Positions 1 to 9,678 of a stretch of DNA of 64,000 bases are shown here, one piece after another. The stretch lies in the NCBI RefSeq assembly GCF_004799515.1, contig NZ_SSMX01000007.1, positions 1 through 64,000 on the forward strand, read 5' to 3'. Both the position numbers and the translations under genes were made by a program. The notes under the pieces are model-generated. The model had not been told where the DNA came from, did not search any database, and was given only the letters and a program-made list of their open reading frames with translations. The DNA is from Phenylobacterium sp. (GTDB lineage: Bacteria; Pseudomonadota; Alphaproteobacteria; Caulobacterales; Caulobacteraceae). How positions within the stretch are numbered: position 1 is the first letter of the stretch; every line of letters begins with the position of its first letter.

Positions 1-14
1 GGCGGCGGCCTGAC

Positions 15-45
15 GCCTTCCCTCCCCATGAAGGGGAGGGAAGGC
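15..45. other. Perfect 13-bp intergenic hairpin
   Basis: GCCTTCCCTCCCC (15-27) and GGGGAGGGAAGGC (33-45) are exact reverse complements around the five-base loop ATGAA. The hairpin lies directly after a possible stop codon (TGA at 11-13) of a gene that ends at the window edge and just before the nitrilase start. It has no T-run, so it could be a processing or Rho-assisted end, or part of a dispersed repeat. The ATG inside the loop is unlikely to be a real start. Confidence 0.6.
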
Positions 46-57
46 TATGTAGGTCCC

Positions 58-885
58 ATGAAGATCGGCCTCATCCAGACCCGGACGCCCGCGACCCAGG
101 CCGCGGCGCTGGCGCATGTCCTGCCCCTGGTTCGCGAGGCCGCCGCGGACGGCGCCCGGTTCATCGCCACGCCCGAGGGGACCAATGTCCTGCAGAAGGA
201 CCGCGAGGCGCTCCTGCCGCTGCTGGTGAGCCTGGAGGACGACGTGGTGGTCGCGGGCCTGCGGGACGCGGCGAAGGCCCTCGGCGTCTGGATCCTGATC
301 GGCTCGGCGCTGGTGAAGCGCGAGGATGGCAAGGCCGCCAACCGCTCGGCCCTGATCTCGCCAGACGGCGCGATCGCGGCGACCTACGACAAGCTGCACA
401 TGTTCGACGTCGACCTGCCGACCGGCGAGACGGCGCGGGAGTCGGCGACCTATGAGCCCGGCGCGCGCGCGGTGACGGCGCGGGCGGGCGATCTGAAGCT
501 CGGCATGACCATCTGCTACGACCTGCGCTTCCCGGCGCTCTATCGGGCCCTGGCGCTGGCCGGCGCCGAGGTGATGACCATCCCGGCCGCCTTCACCCGC
601 CCGACCGGGGCGGCGCACTGGGAGGTGCTGATGCGCGCCCGGGCCATCGAGACCGGCGCCTTCGTGCTCGCGCCGGCCCAGGGCGGCAAGCACGAGGACG
701 GCCGCGGCACCTGGGGCCATTCCCTGGTCGTCGCGCCCTGGGGCGAGGTCATCGCCAGCCTCGGCCACGACGAGCCCGGCGTGCTGATCGCCGACCTGGA
801 CCTGGCGGCGCCGGCGAAGGCGCGGGCCGCGATCCCCAACCTCGTCAACGCGCGGCCCTTCGCCGAGCCGGCGGCGCTGGCATGA
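58..885 (+). CDS. Carbon-nitrogen hydrolase (nitrilase superfamily, Nit2-like amidase)
   Basis: This 275-residue protein has the nitrilase-superfamily triad in the expected order: Glu40 in ATPEGTN, Lys112 in YDKLHMFD and Cys153 in TICYDLRFP. Such Nit-type enzymes are cytosolic omega-amidases or deaminated-glutathione amidases; the exact substrate here is inferred, not shown. The ATG at 58 gives the usual N-terminus MKIGLIQ, while the in-frame ATG at 28 sits in the loop of a hairpin and is unlikely to be used. The stop codon overlaps the DUF1178 start by four bases (ATGA), so the two genes are probably translationally coupled. Confidence 0.9.
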   Translation: MKIGLIQTRTPATQAAALAHVLPLVREAAADGARFIATPEGTNVLQKDREALLPLLVSLEDDVVVAGLRDAAKALGVWILIGSALVKREDGKAANRSALISPDGAIAATYDKLHMFDVDLPTGETARESATYEPGARAVTARAGDLKLGMTICYDLRFPALYRALALAGAEVMTIPAAFTRPTGAAHWEVLMRARAIETGAFVLAPAQGGKHEDGRGTWGHSLVVAPWGEVIASLGHDEPGVLIADLDLAAPAKARAAIPNLVNARPFAEPAALA

Positions 886-1313
886 TCCGCTACGCCCTCA
901 ACTGCGAGCACGAGCACGGCTTCGAGGGCTGGTTCGGCGCCTCGGCTGACTTTGACGATCAGCAGGCGCGCGGCCTCCTGGAATGCCCGGTGTGCGGCTC
1001 CAAGGCGGTGCGCAAGGCGATCATGGCTCCGGCCGTGGCCGGCACGAAGACACGTTCGCAGGACCTCAGCCCGGCCCAGAACCACCAGATGATGATGGAG
1101 GCCATGGGCCGCATCCGCCGTCACGTGGAGGAGACCTTCGACGACGTGGGCGACGCCTTCGCCACCGAGGCCCGCGCCATCCACGAGGGCCGCTCGGAAG
1201 ACCGCGGCATCTATGGCCAGGCCACCTCGCAGGAGGTCCGCGACTTGGTGGAGGATGGCGTCCCGATCGCGCCGCTGCCGCCGGAGCCGAAGCGCAAGAG
1301 CGAGCTGAACTGA
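882..1313 (+). CDS. DUF1178 family protein
   Basis: This 143-residue protein starts MIRYALNCEHEHGFEGWF and carries a second cysteine pair, CPVC, at about residues 36-39, so the N-terminal part looks like a small zinc ribbon. These features match DUF1178, a short alphaproteobacterial family of unknown function usually found beside a nitrilase gene, as here. The start overlaps the nitrilase stop by four bases, which indicates one operon. The remainder is charged and probably helical, with no membrane segment or signal peptide. No reaction can be assigned. Confidence 0.85.
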   Translation: MIRYALNCEHEHGFEGWFGASADFDDQQARGLLECPVCGSKAVRKAIMAPAVAGTKTRSQDLSPAQNHQMMMEAMGRIRRHVEETFDDVGDAFATEARAIHEGRSEDRGIYGQATSQEVRDLVEDGVPIAPLPPEPKRKSELN

Positions 1314-1338
1314 CCACGGTGCGCCGGGGTTGGACCTA

Positions 1339-1366
1339 CTTGTGTGACCCATCGGCCACACTACAT
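1339..1366 (+). promoter_or_regulatory. Possible heat-shock (RpoH) promoter of clpB
   Basis: CTTGTGT (1339-1345) is followed after 13 bases by CACTACAT (1359-1366), which resembles the RpoH pattern CTTGAAA-N11-14-CCCCATNT. It lies 66 bases upstream of clpB, a gene normally under RpoH control. The -10 match is imperfect, so this is a suggestion only. Confidence 0.4.
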
Positions 1367-1431
1367 CGGGTGAGGCTGGGAACCGTGCTTGACGAGGCGG
1401 TCCCGCCCATTCGCCTAATCAAGGGGACCTG

Positions 1432-4014
1432 ATGAACATCGACGTCTATTCCGACCGCGCCAAACAGGCGATCCAGTCGGCCCAGAGCCTGGCGCTCGCC
1501 CGCGGCCACCAGCAGCTTGCGCCGGAGCATCTGCTGAAGGTGCTGCTGGAGGAAAAGGACGGGCTGTCGCGCGCGCTGATCCAGAGCGCCGGCGGGCGGC
1601 CCGAAGCGGCCGACCAAGCCGCCGACACCCTGCTTGGCAAGCTGCCCAAGGTCGAGGGCGGCACGGGCCAGCTCTACATGAAGCCCGACATGGCCCGCGT
1701 GTTCGCCGGCGCCGAGTTGGGCGCCAAAGAGGCGGGCGACGCCTTTGTGACCACCGAGCGCCTGCTGATCGCGCTGGCCAAGGACGGCGGTGACGCCTCG
1801 AAGGCGCTGAAGGACGCCGGCGCCACGGCCAAGGGCCTGGAAGAGGCCGCCGTCGCCCTGCGCAAGGGCAAGACCGCCGACACCGCCTCGGCCGAGGAGG
1901 GCTACGACGCCCTGAAGCGCTACGCCCGCGACCTGACCCAGGCCGCCCGCGATGGCAAGCTGGACCCGGTGATCGGCCGCGACGAGGAGATCCGCCGCAC
2001 CATCCAGGTCCTCTCGCGCCGCACCAAGAACAACCCCGTGCTGATCGGCGAGCCCGGCGTCGGCAAGACCGCCATCGTCGAAGGCCTGGCCCTGCGCATC
2101 GTCAACGGCGACGTGCCCGAGAGCCTGAAGGACAAGCAGTTGATGGCGCTCGATATGGGCAGCCTGATCGCCGGCGCGAAGTACCGCGGCGAGTTCGAGG
2201 AACGGCTGAAGGCGGTCCTGAACGAGGTCACCGCCGCCGAGGGCTCGATCATCCTGTTCATCGACGAGATGCACACCCTGGTGGGCGCCGGGAAGAGCGA
2301 GGGCGCCATGGACGCTTCGAACCTCTTGAAGCCCGCCCTAGCGCGCGGCGAGCTGCACTGCGTGGGCGCCACCACCCTCGATGAGTACCGCAAGCACGTG
2401 GAGAAGGACGCCGCGCTCGCCCGGCGCTTCCAGCCGGTCTTCGTCTCCGAGCCCACGGTGGAGGACACCATCTCCATCCTGCGCGGCCTCAAGGAGAAGT
2501 ACGAGCTGCACCATGGGGTGCGGATCACCGACAGCGCCATCGTGGCCGCCGCGACGCTGTCCAACCGCTACATCGCCGACCGCTTCCTGCCGGACAAGGC
2601 CATCGACCTGATGGACGAGGCGGGCAGCCGCGTGCGCATGGCGGTGGATTCCAAGCCCGAGGAGCTGGACGAGATCGACCGGCGCATTGTGCAGCTGAAG
2701 ATCGAGCGCGAGGCCCTGACCCGGGAGACCGACGCGGCCTCCAAGGCCCGGCTGGACAAGCTGGAGGACGAGCTCGACGACCTGGAAGGCCAGTCCGCCG
2801 AGATGACCGCCCGCTGGCGCTCGGAGAAGGAGAAGGTCTCCTCCGCCGCCCAGACCCGTGAGGCCCTCGACCGCTTGCGCGCCGAGCTGGTGAGCGCCCA
2901 GCGCCGGGGCGACCTGCAGCGCGCGTCGGAGATCGCCTACGGCGAGATCCCGACGCTGGAGAAGCGCCTGGCGGAAGAAGAGTCCAAGGCCGACCAGGAC
3001 GCGGTCAGCCCCGAGGTGGTCGACGCCGAGCAGATCGCCGCGGTGGTCTCCCGCTGGACCGGCGTGCCGGTGGAGAAGATGCTGGAAGGCGAGCGCGAGA
3101 AGCTGCTCAAGATGGAGGATGCGCTGCACGCCCGCGTGGTCGGCCAGGACGAAGCCCTGGCGGCGGTCTCCGACGCGGTGCGCCGCGCGCGGGCCGGCCT
3201 GCAGGACCCCAACCGGCCGATCGGCTCGTTCCTGTTCCTGGGCCCCACCGGCGTCGGCAAGACCGAGCTCACCAAGGCCTTGGCGGAATTCATGTTCTCT
3301 GACGAGGGCGCGATCACCCGCCTCGACATGAGCGAGTACATGGAGAAGCACTCCGTCAGCCGCATGATCGGCGCGCCTCCGGGCTATGTCGGCTATGACG
3401 AAGGCGGGGCGCTGACCGAGGCGGTGCGGCGCCGGCCCTACCAGGTCGTGCTGTTCGACGAGGTGGAGAAGGCCCACCCGGACGTCTTCAACGTGCTCTT
3501 GCAGGTGCTGGACGACGGGCGGCTCACCGATGGCCAAGGCCGCACGGTGGACTTCCGCAACACCCTGATCGTCATGACCTCGAACCTGGGTTCGGAATTC
3601 CTCGCCACCCTCGACGAGGGCCAGGACGTGGACGAGGCCCGCGTCTCGGTGATGGACGTCGTGCGCCGCCACTTCCGGCCGGAGTTCCTGAACCGGATCG
3701 ACGAGATCATCCTCTTCAAGCGGCTGGGCCGCGCGGAGATGGACGGGGTGGTGAAGATCCAGCTGCAGCGGGTCGACAAGCTGCTGGCCGACCGGCGGAT
3801 GACTATCGCCCTCGACAACGCGGCCACCCACTGGCTGGCCGAGCGCGGCTACGACCCGGTCTATGGCGCGCGGCCGCTGAAGCGGGTGATCCAGAAGGAG
3901 CTGGTGGATCCGATCGCGCGGAAGCTGCTGGCCGGCGAACTGGACGACGGCGCCGTCATCGACGTCACCGCTGACCAGGACGGCCTGACCATCGGCCGCG
4001 CCAAGGTCCACTAG
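1432..4014 (+). CDS. clpB: ATP-dependent disaggregase ClpB
   Basis: The 860-residue length and architecture fit ClpB, the Hsp100 hexamer that works with DnaK to pull apart protein aggregates. In order there are an N-terminal Clp repeat domain (about 1-145), the first AAA+ module with Walker A GEPGVGKT (206-213) and Walker B near 274-280 (ILFIDE), a coiled-coil middle domain of Glu/Lys/Arg-rich helices (about 400-525), and the second AAA+ module with Walker A GPTGVGKT (604-611) and Walker [11 protein letters not shown] near 673. The middle domain separates ClpB from ClpA/ClpC, and no ClpP-binding IGL/IGF loop is evident. The ATG follows an AAGGGGA ribosome-binding site. Confidence 0.97.
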   Translation: MNIDVYSDRAKQAIQSAQSLALARGHQQLAPEHLLKVLLEEKDGLSRALIQSAGGRPEAADQAADTLLGKLPKVEGGTGQLYMKPDMARVFAGAELGAKEAGDAFVTTERLLIALAKDGGDASKALKDAGATAKGLEEAAVALRKGKTADTASAEEGYDALKRYARDLTQAARDGKLDPVIGRDEEIRRTIQVLSRRTKNNPVLIGEPGVGKTAIVEGLALRIVNGDVPESLKDKQLMALDMGSLIAGAKYRGEFEERLKAVLNEVTAAEGSIILFIDEMHTLVGAGKSEGAMDASNLLKPALARGELHCVGATTLDEYRKHVEKDAALARRFQPVFVSEPTVEDTISILRGLKEKYELHHGVRITDSAIVAAATLSNRYIADRFLPDKAIDLMDEAGSRVRMAVDSKPEELDEIDRRIVQLKIEREALTRETDAASKARLDKLEDELDDLEGQSAEMTARWRSEKEKVSSAAQTREALDRLRAELVSAQRRGDLQRASEIAYGEIPTLEKRLAEEESKADQDAVSPEVVDAEQIAAVVSRWTGVPVEKMLEGEREKLLKMEDALHARVVGQDEALAAVSDAVRRARAGLQDPNRPIGSFLFLGPTGVGKTELTKALAEFMFSDEGAITRLDMSEYMEKHSVSRMIGAPPGYVGYDEGGALTEAVRRRPYQVVLFDEVEKAHPDVFNVLLQVLDDGRLTDGQGRTVDFRNTLIVMTSNLGSEFLATLDEGQDVDEARVSVMDVVRRHFRPEFLNRIDEIILFKRLGRAEMDGVVKIQLQRVDKLLADRRMTIALDNAATHWLAERGYDPVYGARPLKRVIQKELVDPIARKLLAGELDDGAVIDVTADQDGLTIGRAKVH

Positions 4015-4047
4015 GGACCGCCATCTCGCGCTGGGCGCGACCCAGGA

Positions 4048-4317
4048 TCAGAGCAGGCAGGGCCGGGTGACGCCGGGGGCCACGCGCAGCCGGTCGGTGC
4101 GCGGATCGTAGGCCTCGGGATAGGTCGCCAGGCAGGCCGCGCGGTGGCGAGCCTCGGCGCTGTAGCCCACGTTCAGGTTCGGGCCCTGGTAGTCGGCGCG
4201 GATCGCGAAACGCTCGGCGGAAACCGCGGCGGCGGGTTCGGGACCGGCGGCGAGGGCGGGCAGGGCGCTCGAGGCGGCGAGGACGGTGGCCAGGACGGCC
4301 AGGGCGGTTTTACGCAT
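4048..4317 (-). CDS. Small exported protein, unknown function
   Basis: This 89-residue protein starts MRKTALAVLATVLA and has a typical signal peptide ending near ALPALAAG, so it is probably periplasmic. The mature part is about 65 residues and contains two cysteines (RAACLA and RPCLL), which could form a disulphide. The ATG at 4317 gives a clean signal peptide; longer in-frame starts would put a basic, Arg-rich stretch before it. It is convergent with clpB. I do not recognise the family. A second exported mini-protein lies next upstream on the same strand. Confidence 0.6.
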   Translation of the reverse strand: MRKTALAVLATVLAASSALPALAAGPEPAAAVSAERFAIRADYQGPNLNVGYSAEARHRAACLATYPEAYDPRTDRLRVAPGVTRPCLL

Positions 4318-4464
4318 GACGGAATGGCACTCCACCTCGGGGCGCCGTTTTGCGTCCCCCGATAAAGGCCGAACGCCGTAACCTCGCTGGGGTTCACGGC
4401 GGCGCTTCGCAGGCATGGAAAAGGCCCCGCCGTGGACCGGGACCTTCGGCGGGCCTGCGGCCGC

Positions 4465-4731
4465 CTAGTCGGCGCAGGTCACCCAGCGGTGGCCGTCCAT
4501 ATAGGCATCGCGGCGCGGGTCGTAGCCGTGGTGGGTCATGCAGGTGTGCACATGGCCGTACCAGTCGGCCTCATGGCCGCGCCAGCGATGCCACTTGGCC
4601 AGCGGCGGCGGCGGGGCCGCGCCCCACGCCGGGTCCCAATGGCCGTAGCGTTCGACCGGCTGGGCGCCGGCGACGCCGGCCGCGCCGATCAGGGTCGCGG
4701 CCGCCAGGCCCGCGAACAGGAGCTTACGCAT
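4465..4731 (-). CDS. Small exported His/Trp/Tyr-rich protein
   Basis: This 88-residue protein has a signal peptide (MRKLLFAGLAAATLIGAAG, cleavage near VAGAQ). The mature part is rich in Trp, His and Tyr (for example KWHRWRGHEADWYGHVHTC) and has two cysteines, one at TCMTHH and one at the C-terminus (VTCAD). Such residues could bind a metal, but that is inference only. A GGAAGATT ribosome-binding region precedes the ATG. No family is recognised. It lies upstream of another small exported protein on the same strand. Confidence 0.6.
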   Translation of the reverse strand: MRKLLFAGLAAATLIGAAGVAGAQPVERYGHWDPAWGAAPPPPLAKWHRWRGHEADWYGHVHTCMTHHGYDPRRDAYMDGHRWVTCAD

Positions 4732-4795
4732 AGAGAATCTTCCTTCGTTGGTTGTCCCAACGCGGAGAACTCGGATCGGCCCCGGTAAGTTCGCT

Positions 4796-5353
4796 TCAGA
4801 GCTCGAAGACGGTGACCCTGCCGCCCTTGGTCGTCACCCGGCGCATGACCGCCAAGCTTGGGCCCTGCGCGCCGCCCGCGGGCTTGGCCAGGGTCACCAG
4901 GTACCAGGCGCCGTCGGGCAGGCCCGCGAAGCTGAAGTGGTCGGCGCCGTCGCAGGCGGCGCGCTTGACGTAAGGGTTGGAGTCGCCGGCCGGCGCCTGG
5001 TTCTGGCGGCTGCGCACGTCGTCGGCGGGAAGCGCGGCGTGCTGGTCGGACTTGTAGAGCACCAGCATCCGCCGCCGCGCCCAGGGCGTTTCGGGCGTCA
5101 GCACCACGGTGGCGCCGGCGCAGCTGTAGCGCGGCTGGCCCGGCGGATGGGCGAGCGTGCCGGAGAGGGTGTTCTTGCCCGGCGCCTGCGACCAGGCGAA
5201 GTCGCCCGGGCGGAAGACGCTGTCGTCGCCGGGCGGCGGCGGCGGCATGGCGGCCATCCGTCCAGGCGGGGGCGGCCCGTAGGAGGGCGCGCAGGCGGTG
5301 AGCGAAGCCGCGGCAAGCGCGGCGGCGGCGAGGAAACGAACGCGGTCGGCCAT
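4796..5353 (-). CDS. Putative lipoprotein, unknown function
   Basis: This 185-residue protein starts with a lipoprotein signal peptide whose lipobox is LTAC, giving a modified Cys near residue 21, followed by a Pro/Gly-rich linker. The mature part contains GRMAAMPPPPPGDDSVF and a C-terminal half with alternating hydrophobic residues suggesting a beta-rich fold. It is likely anchored to the inner leaflet of the outer membrane or the outer face of the inner membrane. A TATAAG sequence lies about 10 bases before the ATG on the coding strand, so the transcript may be nearly leaderless. No family is recognised. Confidence 0.65.
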   Translation of the reverse strand: MADRVRFLAAAALAAASLTACAPSYGPPPPGRMAAMPPPPPGDDSVFRPGDFAWSQAPGKNTLSGTLAHPPGQPRYSCAGATVVLTPETPWARRRMLVLYKSDQHAALPADDVRSRQNQAPAGDSNPYVKRAACDGADHFSFAGLPDGAWYLVTLAKPAGGAQGPSLAVMRRVTTKGGRVTVFEL

Positions 5354-5420
5354 GCCGCGAGCTTATAGTCCAATGCGGCGAAATCGCGCCAGATGCGAAC
5401 GCCGACCGGTGTTTCGCGGG

Positions 5421-6542
5421 CTAGATCGTGGCGATCGCCAGCACCAGCAGGCCGGTGAGCAGCATGAGCGACCAGAACCCCGTGATCGACCAGACCAGCG
5501 CCGTCTTGATCGCCGCCCCCGGGATGCTGGAGCCGTAGCCGCCGCGCAGGGTCTGGAACAGGTTCACCAGGCTCCAGACCCCGGCGGCGGCGAAATACCA
5601 GCCCATCAGGCTGAACGGCAGCAGGAAGCCCACCGCGCTCAGGAGGAAGCCGAACGACAGCAGGTTCATCGCCACCACCAGGTGGTCGTAGACGAAGAGG
5701 TCCTTGCGCCGCCGGTAGACCAGGGCCAGCGAGAGGCCGACGATCGGCAACAGCCCCACCGCGGCGCGATGGCCCCAGTCGAACACCACGTTCCAGTACT
5801 GGTCGGGGTTCTCGGTCGCCTTCTTGATGCCCCGCTCGAACCAGGTCTTCTTGGCCGAGGCGTCCGCCTGCTCCTCGTCCGGATCCCGCGCCGGCAGGCC
5901 CTGGGCCACCCGATCGGCCCGGTGCTGCTCGCGGGCGTAGCGGGCCTGGACCTTGGCGACCTCGCGCGCATAGGCGGCTTGCGTCTTCTCCGGCTTCACG
6001 TCCGGGTCCTTCAGCTCCTTGTCGCGGTCGGCGGCGGCTTCCTTCATGTCCGCCTGGAAGTCCTTGACCGCGTCCGCGCGGCGCTTGGCGACCGCCGTGG
6101 CGCGGCCCTGCGGCGTGGCCAGCAGGGCGGTTTCGCGGGCGTTCTGCCGCTGGTTGGCCACCGTCGAGCGGTGGGTCATGTTCTGGGCGGCGAAGATGAA
6201 GATCACCAGCGCCACCAGGAAGCAGCGGAATGGCGGGATGTGCCGCACGATGCGGCCTTCCATGTAGTCGCGCGCCAGGCCGCCGGGGCGCAGGAACAGG
6301 GCCGGCGCCGTGCGCCACAGCCGCCCGTCCAGCTCGAACATCCCCTCGAAGGCTTCGTAGATCAGGTGCAGGATCGAACGCTTGTGCAGGTCCGCGTCCT
6401 GGCCGCAGACATGGCAGAATGGGCCGACCAGGGTGGAGTCGCAGTTCTTGCAGTGGGCGCCGTGCGGCGGCATGTGGCGGCTGCGCGCGCCCACCAGGTG
6501 CGAGAGCGAATCCGCCGCCGCTGCTTCCAGCTCGAAACTCAC
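5421..6542 (-). CDS. DUF3667-type membrane protein with N-terminal zinc ribbon
   Basis: This protein of about 373 residues has an N-terminal zinc ribbon, CKNC (31-34) and CHVC (43-46), then the motif GRLWRTAPALFLRPGGLARDYMEGRIVRHIPP split over a helix typical of DUF3667 proteins. A membrane segment near FRCFLVALVIFIFAA follows, then a long charged coiled region (about 140-240) and several C-terminal membrane segments. Function is unknown. I prefer the GTG at 6542, seven bases after GGGGGA, over the GTG at 6599, which overlaps the end of arfB. It directly follows arfB on the same strand. Confidence 0.8.
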   Translation of the reverse strand: MSFELEAAAADSLSHLVGARSRHMPPHGAHCKNCDSTLVGPFCHVCGQDADLHKRSILHLIYEAFEGMFELDGRLWRTAPALFLRPGGLARDYMEGRIVRHIPPFRCFLVALVIFIFAAQNMTHRSTVANQRQNARETALLATPQGRATAVAKRRADAVKDFQADMKEAAADRDKELKDPDVKPEKTQAAYAREVAKVQARYAREQHRADRVAQGLPARDPDEEQADASAKKTWFERGIKKATENPDQYWNVVFDWGHRAAVGLLPIVGLSLALVYRRRKDLFVYDHLVVAMNLLSFGFLLSAVGFLLPFSLMGWYFAAAGVWSLVNLFQTLRGGYGSSIPGAAIKTALVWSITGFWSLMLLTGLLVLAIATI

Positions 6543-6588
6543 CGAAGGTCCCCCGCACTCCGCCGCAGAGACATTAGCTGAGGCCCGG

Positions 6589-7011
6589 CTAGTCGTCACC
6601 GCGCGGGCGGCCGCGCATGGCCTTGACGCCGGAGCGTTTGGCCTTGCCCTCCAGGCGCTTCAGCTTCGAGGCGTAGGTGGGCTTGGTCTTCTTGCGCGGC
6701 TTGGGCCGGTGCGCGGCCTGGACGATCAGCTCCACGAGGCGCTCGCGGGCCTCCTGGCGGTTCATCTCCTGGCTGCGGTGGCCCTGGGCGAAGATCACGA
6801 TGACGCCGTCCTGGTTCATCCGCTGGCCGGCGATCCGCGACAGGCGCTCCTTCACCTCGTCGGGCAGGGACGGCGAGGCCATGGCGTCGAAGCGCAGCTC
6901 GACCGCCGTCGAGGACGTGTTGACGTGCTGGCCGCCGGGGCCCGAGGCGCGCACGAACTTCTCGACGAGTTCGTCGTCCTCCAAGGCCAAGGTGTCGGTG
7001 ACCGGGATCAT
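6589..7011 (-). CDS. arfB: Alternative ribosome-rescue peptidyl-tRNA hydrolase ArfB
   Basis: This 140-residue protein carries the release-factor motif GGQ at residues 26-28 in ASGPGGQHVNTSST. It ends in a long basic tail (KPRKKTKPTYASKLKRLEGK and onward) that in ArfB/YaeJ enters the empty mRNA channel of a stalled ribosome. The length matches ArfB, and there is no stop-codon recognition domain as in RF1 or RF2. It therefore hydrolyses peptidyl-tRNA on non-stop ribosomes. The DUF3667 gene follows on the same strand. Confidence 0.95.
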   Translation of the reverse strand: MIPVTDTLALEDDELVEKFVRASGPGGQHVNTSSTAVELRFDAMASPSLPDEVKERLSRIAGQRMNQDGVIVIFAQGHRSQEMNRQEARERLVELIVQAAHRPKPRKKTKPTYASKLKRLEGKAKRSGVKAMRGRPRGDD

Positions 7012-7100
7012 CGGCGCAAGCTGCCACGCTTCGGGCGTTTTCGCGACGTAGCGCTCAGCGCCTCGATCCCTCGCGGAGACGCCACCTTGCGGAGACGCCC

Positions 7101-7700
7101 TTGTCCCTGAAGTCCCGCGCGCTGGCCGCGGTCCTGCTGGCAGCCTGCAGCGCCGCGCTCCCCGCCGCCGCGCAGGAGCCCCCCGCGGCGCCGTCCGCCC
7201 CGAAGCCGCCCGTCCGGAAACCGCCGACCCTGTCGCCGGCCAGCCTCGAACGGTACCTGGCGCTGCGCGAAGTGGCGTTCTCCACCCGGCCCGAGGATGT
7301 CGAGGTGCAGGCCAAGCCCGGCCAGGAGGACGTCTACGGCGTCATCGTGGAGTTCGAGGAGGGCGACGCCCTGGTCACCGCCGTGGGCTTCGCCTCGGGC
7401 GACGCCAGCGTCTACTTCTCCACCGGCGCCGGGAAGATCGGCGGCCGGCGCGAGGCCCTGGTCGCCGCGGCGGCGCGCTCGCTGGTGGCGCAGGCCCAGG
7501 TCCAGCTCGCCGACCTACCCAGCAGCGCGCAATATCCGACGCCCGATCCCGGGCATGTGCGCGTCTATGCGCTGACCACCGCGGGCCTGCGGGGCGTGGA
7601 GGAGGACCGCATCGCCATCGAAACCGCGACGGACCGCCTGAACCCCCTGTTCGAAGGCGCCCGGAAGATCCTCAGCGAGTTCCGCGACGCCGGCCAGTAG
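7101..7700 (+). CDS. Exported protein, unknown function
   Basis: This 199-residue protein has a signal peptide (MSLKSRALAAVLLAACSAAL, cleavage near AAAQ) followed by a Pro-rich linker. The mature domain looks like a compact alpha/beta fold with the line YGVIVEFEEGDALVTAV. The TTG start at 7101 follows GGAGA by six bases, and no better start lies nearby. The middle part has Gly-rich turns (STGAGKIGGRREAL) that suggest a hypothetical conserved family, but I cannot name it. It is divergent from arfB. Confidence 0.65.
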   Translation: MSLKSRALAAVLLAACSAALPAAAQEPPAAPSAPKPPVRKPPTLSPASLERYLALREVAFSTRPEDVEVQAKPGQEDVYGVIVEFEEGDALVTAVGFASGDASVYFSTGAGKIGGRREALVAAAARSLVAQAQVQLADLPSSAQYPTPDPGHVRVYALTTAGLRGVEEDRIAIETATDRLNPLFEGARKILSEFRDAGQ

Positions 7701-7744
7701 CGGCGGGCTTTGCCAAGCTTCGCCGAACCGGCTATGTGAGGGCC

Positions 7745-7822
7745 ATGCGTTCGATGCTGATGCTTACCGTACGTCTCGCGCGGGCCGCCTTTGGCGGGCC
7801 GGTGAGGGATGTCGTGCGCTAG
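7745..7822 (+). CDS. Candidate leader peptide (25 codons) of an attenuator
   Basis: An ATG at 7745 opens a 25-codon frame that ends at TAG 7820-7822 and begins MRSMLMLTVRLARAA. It holds four Leu/Val codons in its first 11, including CTT and GTA, which are rare in a genome this G+C-rich. The frame covers the first two segments of a mutually exclusive RNA fold and ends 30 bases before a strong terminator. This is the standard layout of a ribosome-controlled attenuator. Which amino acid is sensed is uncertain: Leu/Val would fit ilvC downstream, while the three internal or initial Met codons are an alternative. Confidence 0.55.
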   Translation: MRSMLMLTVRLARAAFGGPVRDVVR

Positions 7823-7860
7823 AGCCTGATCGCAGCACAGACCGCCACACCAGCCCCGCC
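7782..7860 (+). promoter_or_regulatory. Attenuator: pause hairpin and antiterminator segments
   Basis: Segment 1, GGGCCGCC (7782-7789), can pair with the start of segment 2, GGCGGGCCGGTG (7793-7804), to give a pause hairpin inside the leader frame. Segment 2 can instead pair with segment 3, CACCAGCCCCGCC (7848-7860): six bases GGCGGG with CCCGCC plus GGTG with CACC. That second pairing would block the terminator stem, whose left arm is inside segment 3. Confidence 0.5.
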
Positions 7861-7882
7861 GGGATCCGGACGGGGCTTTTTC
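7852..7882 (+). terminator. Intrinsic terminator (attenuator) before acetyltransferase gene
   Basis: AGCCCCG (7852-7858) pairs exactly with CGGGGCT (7871-7877). The inner CCGG/CCGG pairs can extend the stem, and a run TTTTTC follows. It is the clearest Rho-independent terminator in the window and lies between a 25-codon leader frame and the gene at 7923. Confidence 0.8.
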
Positions 7883-7922
7883 TTGGGCCCTCCATCCGTC
7901 CCGGCCAGACCGAGACGAACCC

Positions 7923-8429
7923 ATGGACCCGCCCATACCCAGATCCGACATCCTGATCCGCGCCGCCGAGCCGTCGGATGTCCCCGACCTGACGGAGGCC
8001 TGGAACCAGCCGCAGGCCTACGCCGGCACCCTTCAGTTGCCCTTCACCTCGGTGGAGGCGCGGCAGGCGCGCTTCGCCGCCCATGCCGACGCCACACGCC
8101 TGGTGGCGGTGGCGGACGGCAAGGCTATCGGCATGATCTTCCTGTCGCGGGAGGCGAACCGGCGCGTCCACGTGGGGTCGATCGGCATGGCGGTGCACGA
8201 CGCCCACGCCGGGCGCGGGGTCGGCTCGGCCCTGCTGGCCGCGGTCATCGACCTGGCCGACAACTGGCTGCAGATCCGGCGGCTGGAGCTCACCGTCTAC
8301 GCCGACAATGCCCGCGCCATCGCCCTTTACGAACGCTTCGGCTTCGAACGCGAAGGCCTGCTCCGCGGTTATGCGTGGCGGGGCGGCGCCTATGTCGACG
8401 CCATAGCGATGGCGAGGCTCAGCCTATGA
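7923..8429 (+). CDS. GNAT acetyltransferase, YhhY-like (L-amino acid N-acetyltransferase)
   Basis: This 168-residue protein is a GNAT enzyme with the acetyl-CoA loop in HAGRGVGSALL and the C-terminal GNAT signature NARAIALYERFGFEREG. Phrases such as AYAGTLQLPF, DNWLQIRRLELTVYADN and GAYVDAIAMARL match what I recall of Escherichia coli YhhY, which acetylates some L-amino acids and related compounds. The substrate is therefore inferred. It follows a leader peptide and terminator, so its expression may respond to amino-acid or tRNA supply. ilvC lies 213 bases downstream. Confidence 0.85.
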   Translation: MDPPIPRSDILIRAAEPSDVPDLTEAWNQPQAYAGTLQLPFTSVEARQARFAAHADATRLVAVADGKAIGMIFLSREANRRVHVGSIGMAVHDAHAGRGVGSALLAAVIDLADNWLQIRRLELTVYADNARAIALYERFGFEREGLLRGYAWRGGAYVDAIAMARLSL

Positions 8430-8548
8430 TCCATCACCCCGAACGCAAGCCCGGGCCGGCCTACGCCGGGCGTCTGGAACGCCATGTCCAGAGGCGCAGG
8501 GCGCTGGCGGCGAAGGCCGCCGCCGATCCTGCGACCGCCGACCTTCCC

Positions 8549-8577
8549 TTGACCTCCGCGCAAAAAACCGCTTCAGA
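8549..8577 (+). promoter_or_regulatory. Candidate ilvC promoter
   Basis: TTGACC (8549-8554) is followed after 17 bases by TTCAGA (8572-8577). The overlapping GCTTCAGA also resembles the GCTANAWC -10 element described for Caulobacter housekeeping promoters. It sits 66 bases before ilvC, so ilvC may be transcribed both from here and by read-through from the upstream acetyltransferase gene. Confidence 0.4.
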
Positions 8578-8624
8578 GCGCCGGCTTTGCCGCGCCGCCG
8601 TTGCGGAGAAGCAGCCCTTCTTGA

Positions 8625-9662
<1,038 letters not shown>

Positions 9663-9678
9663 GCGCCCTCACCTAAAC

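Noticed and set aside
15..45. Hairpin at the window start as a Rho-independent terminator
   Set aside because: The stem is perfect but no run of T follows on either strand, so it is listed only as a hairpin.
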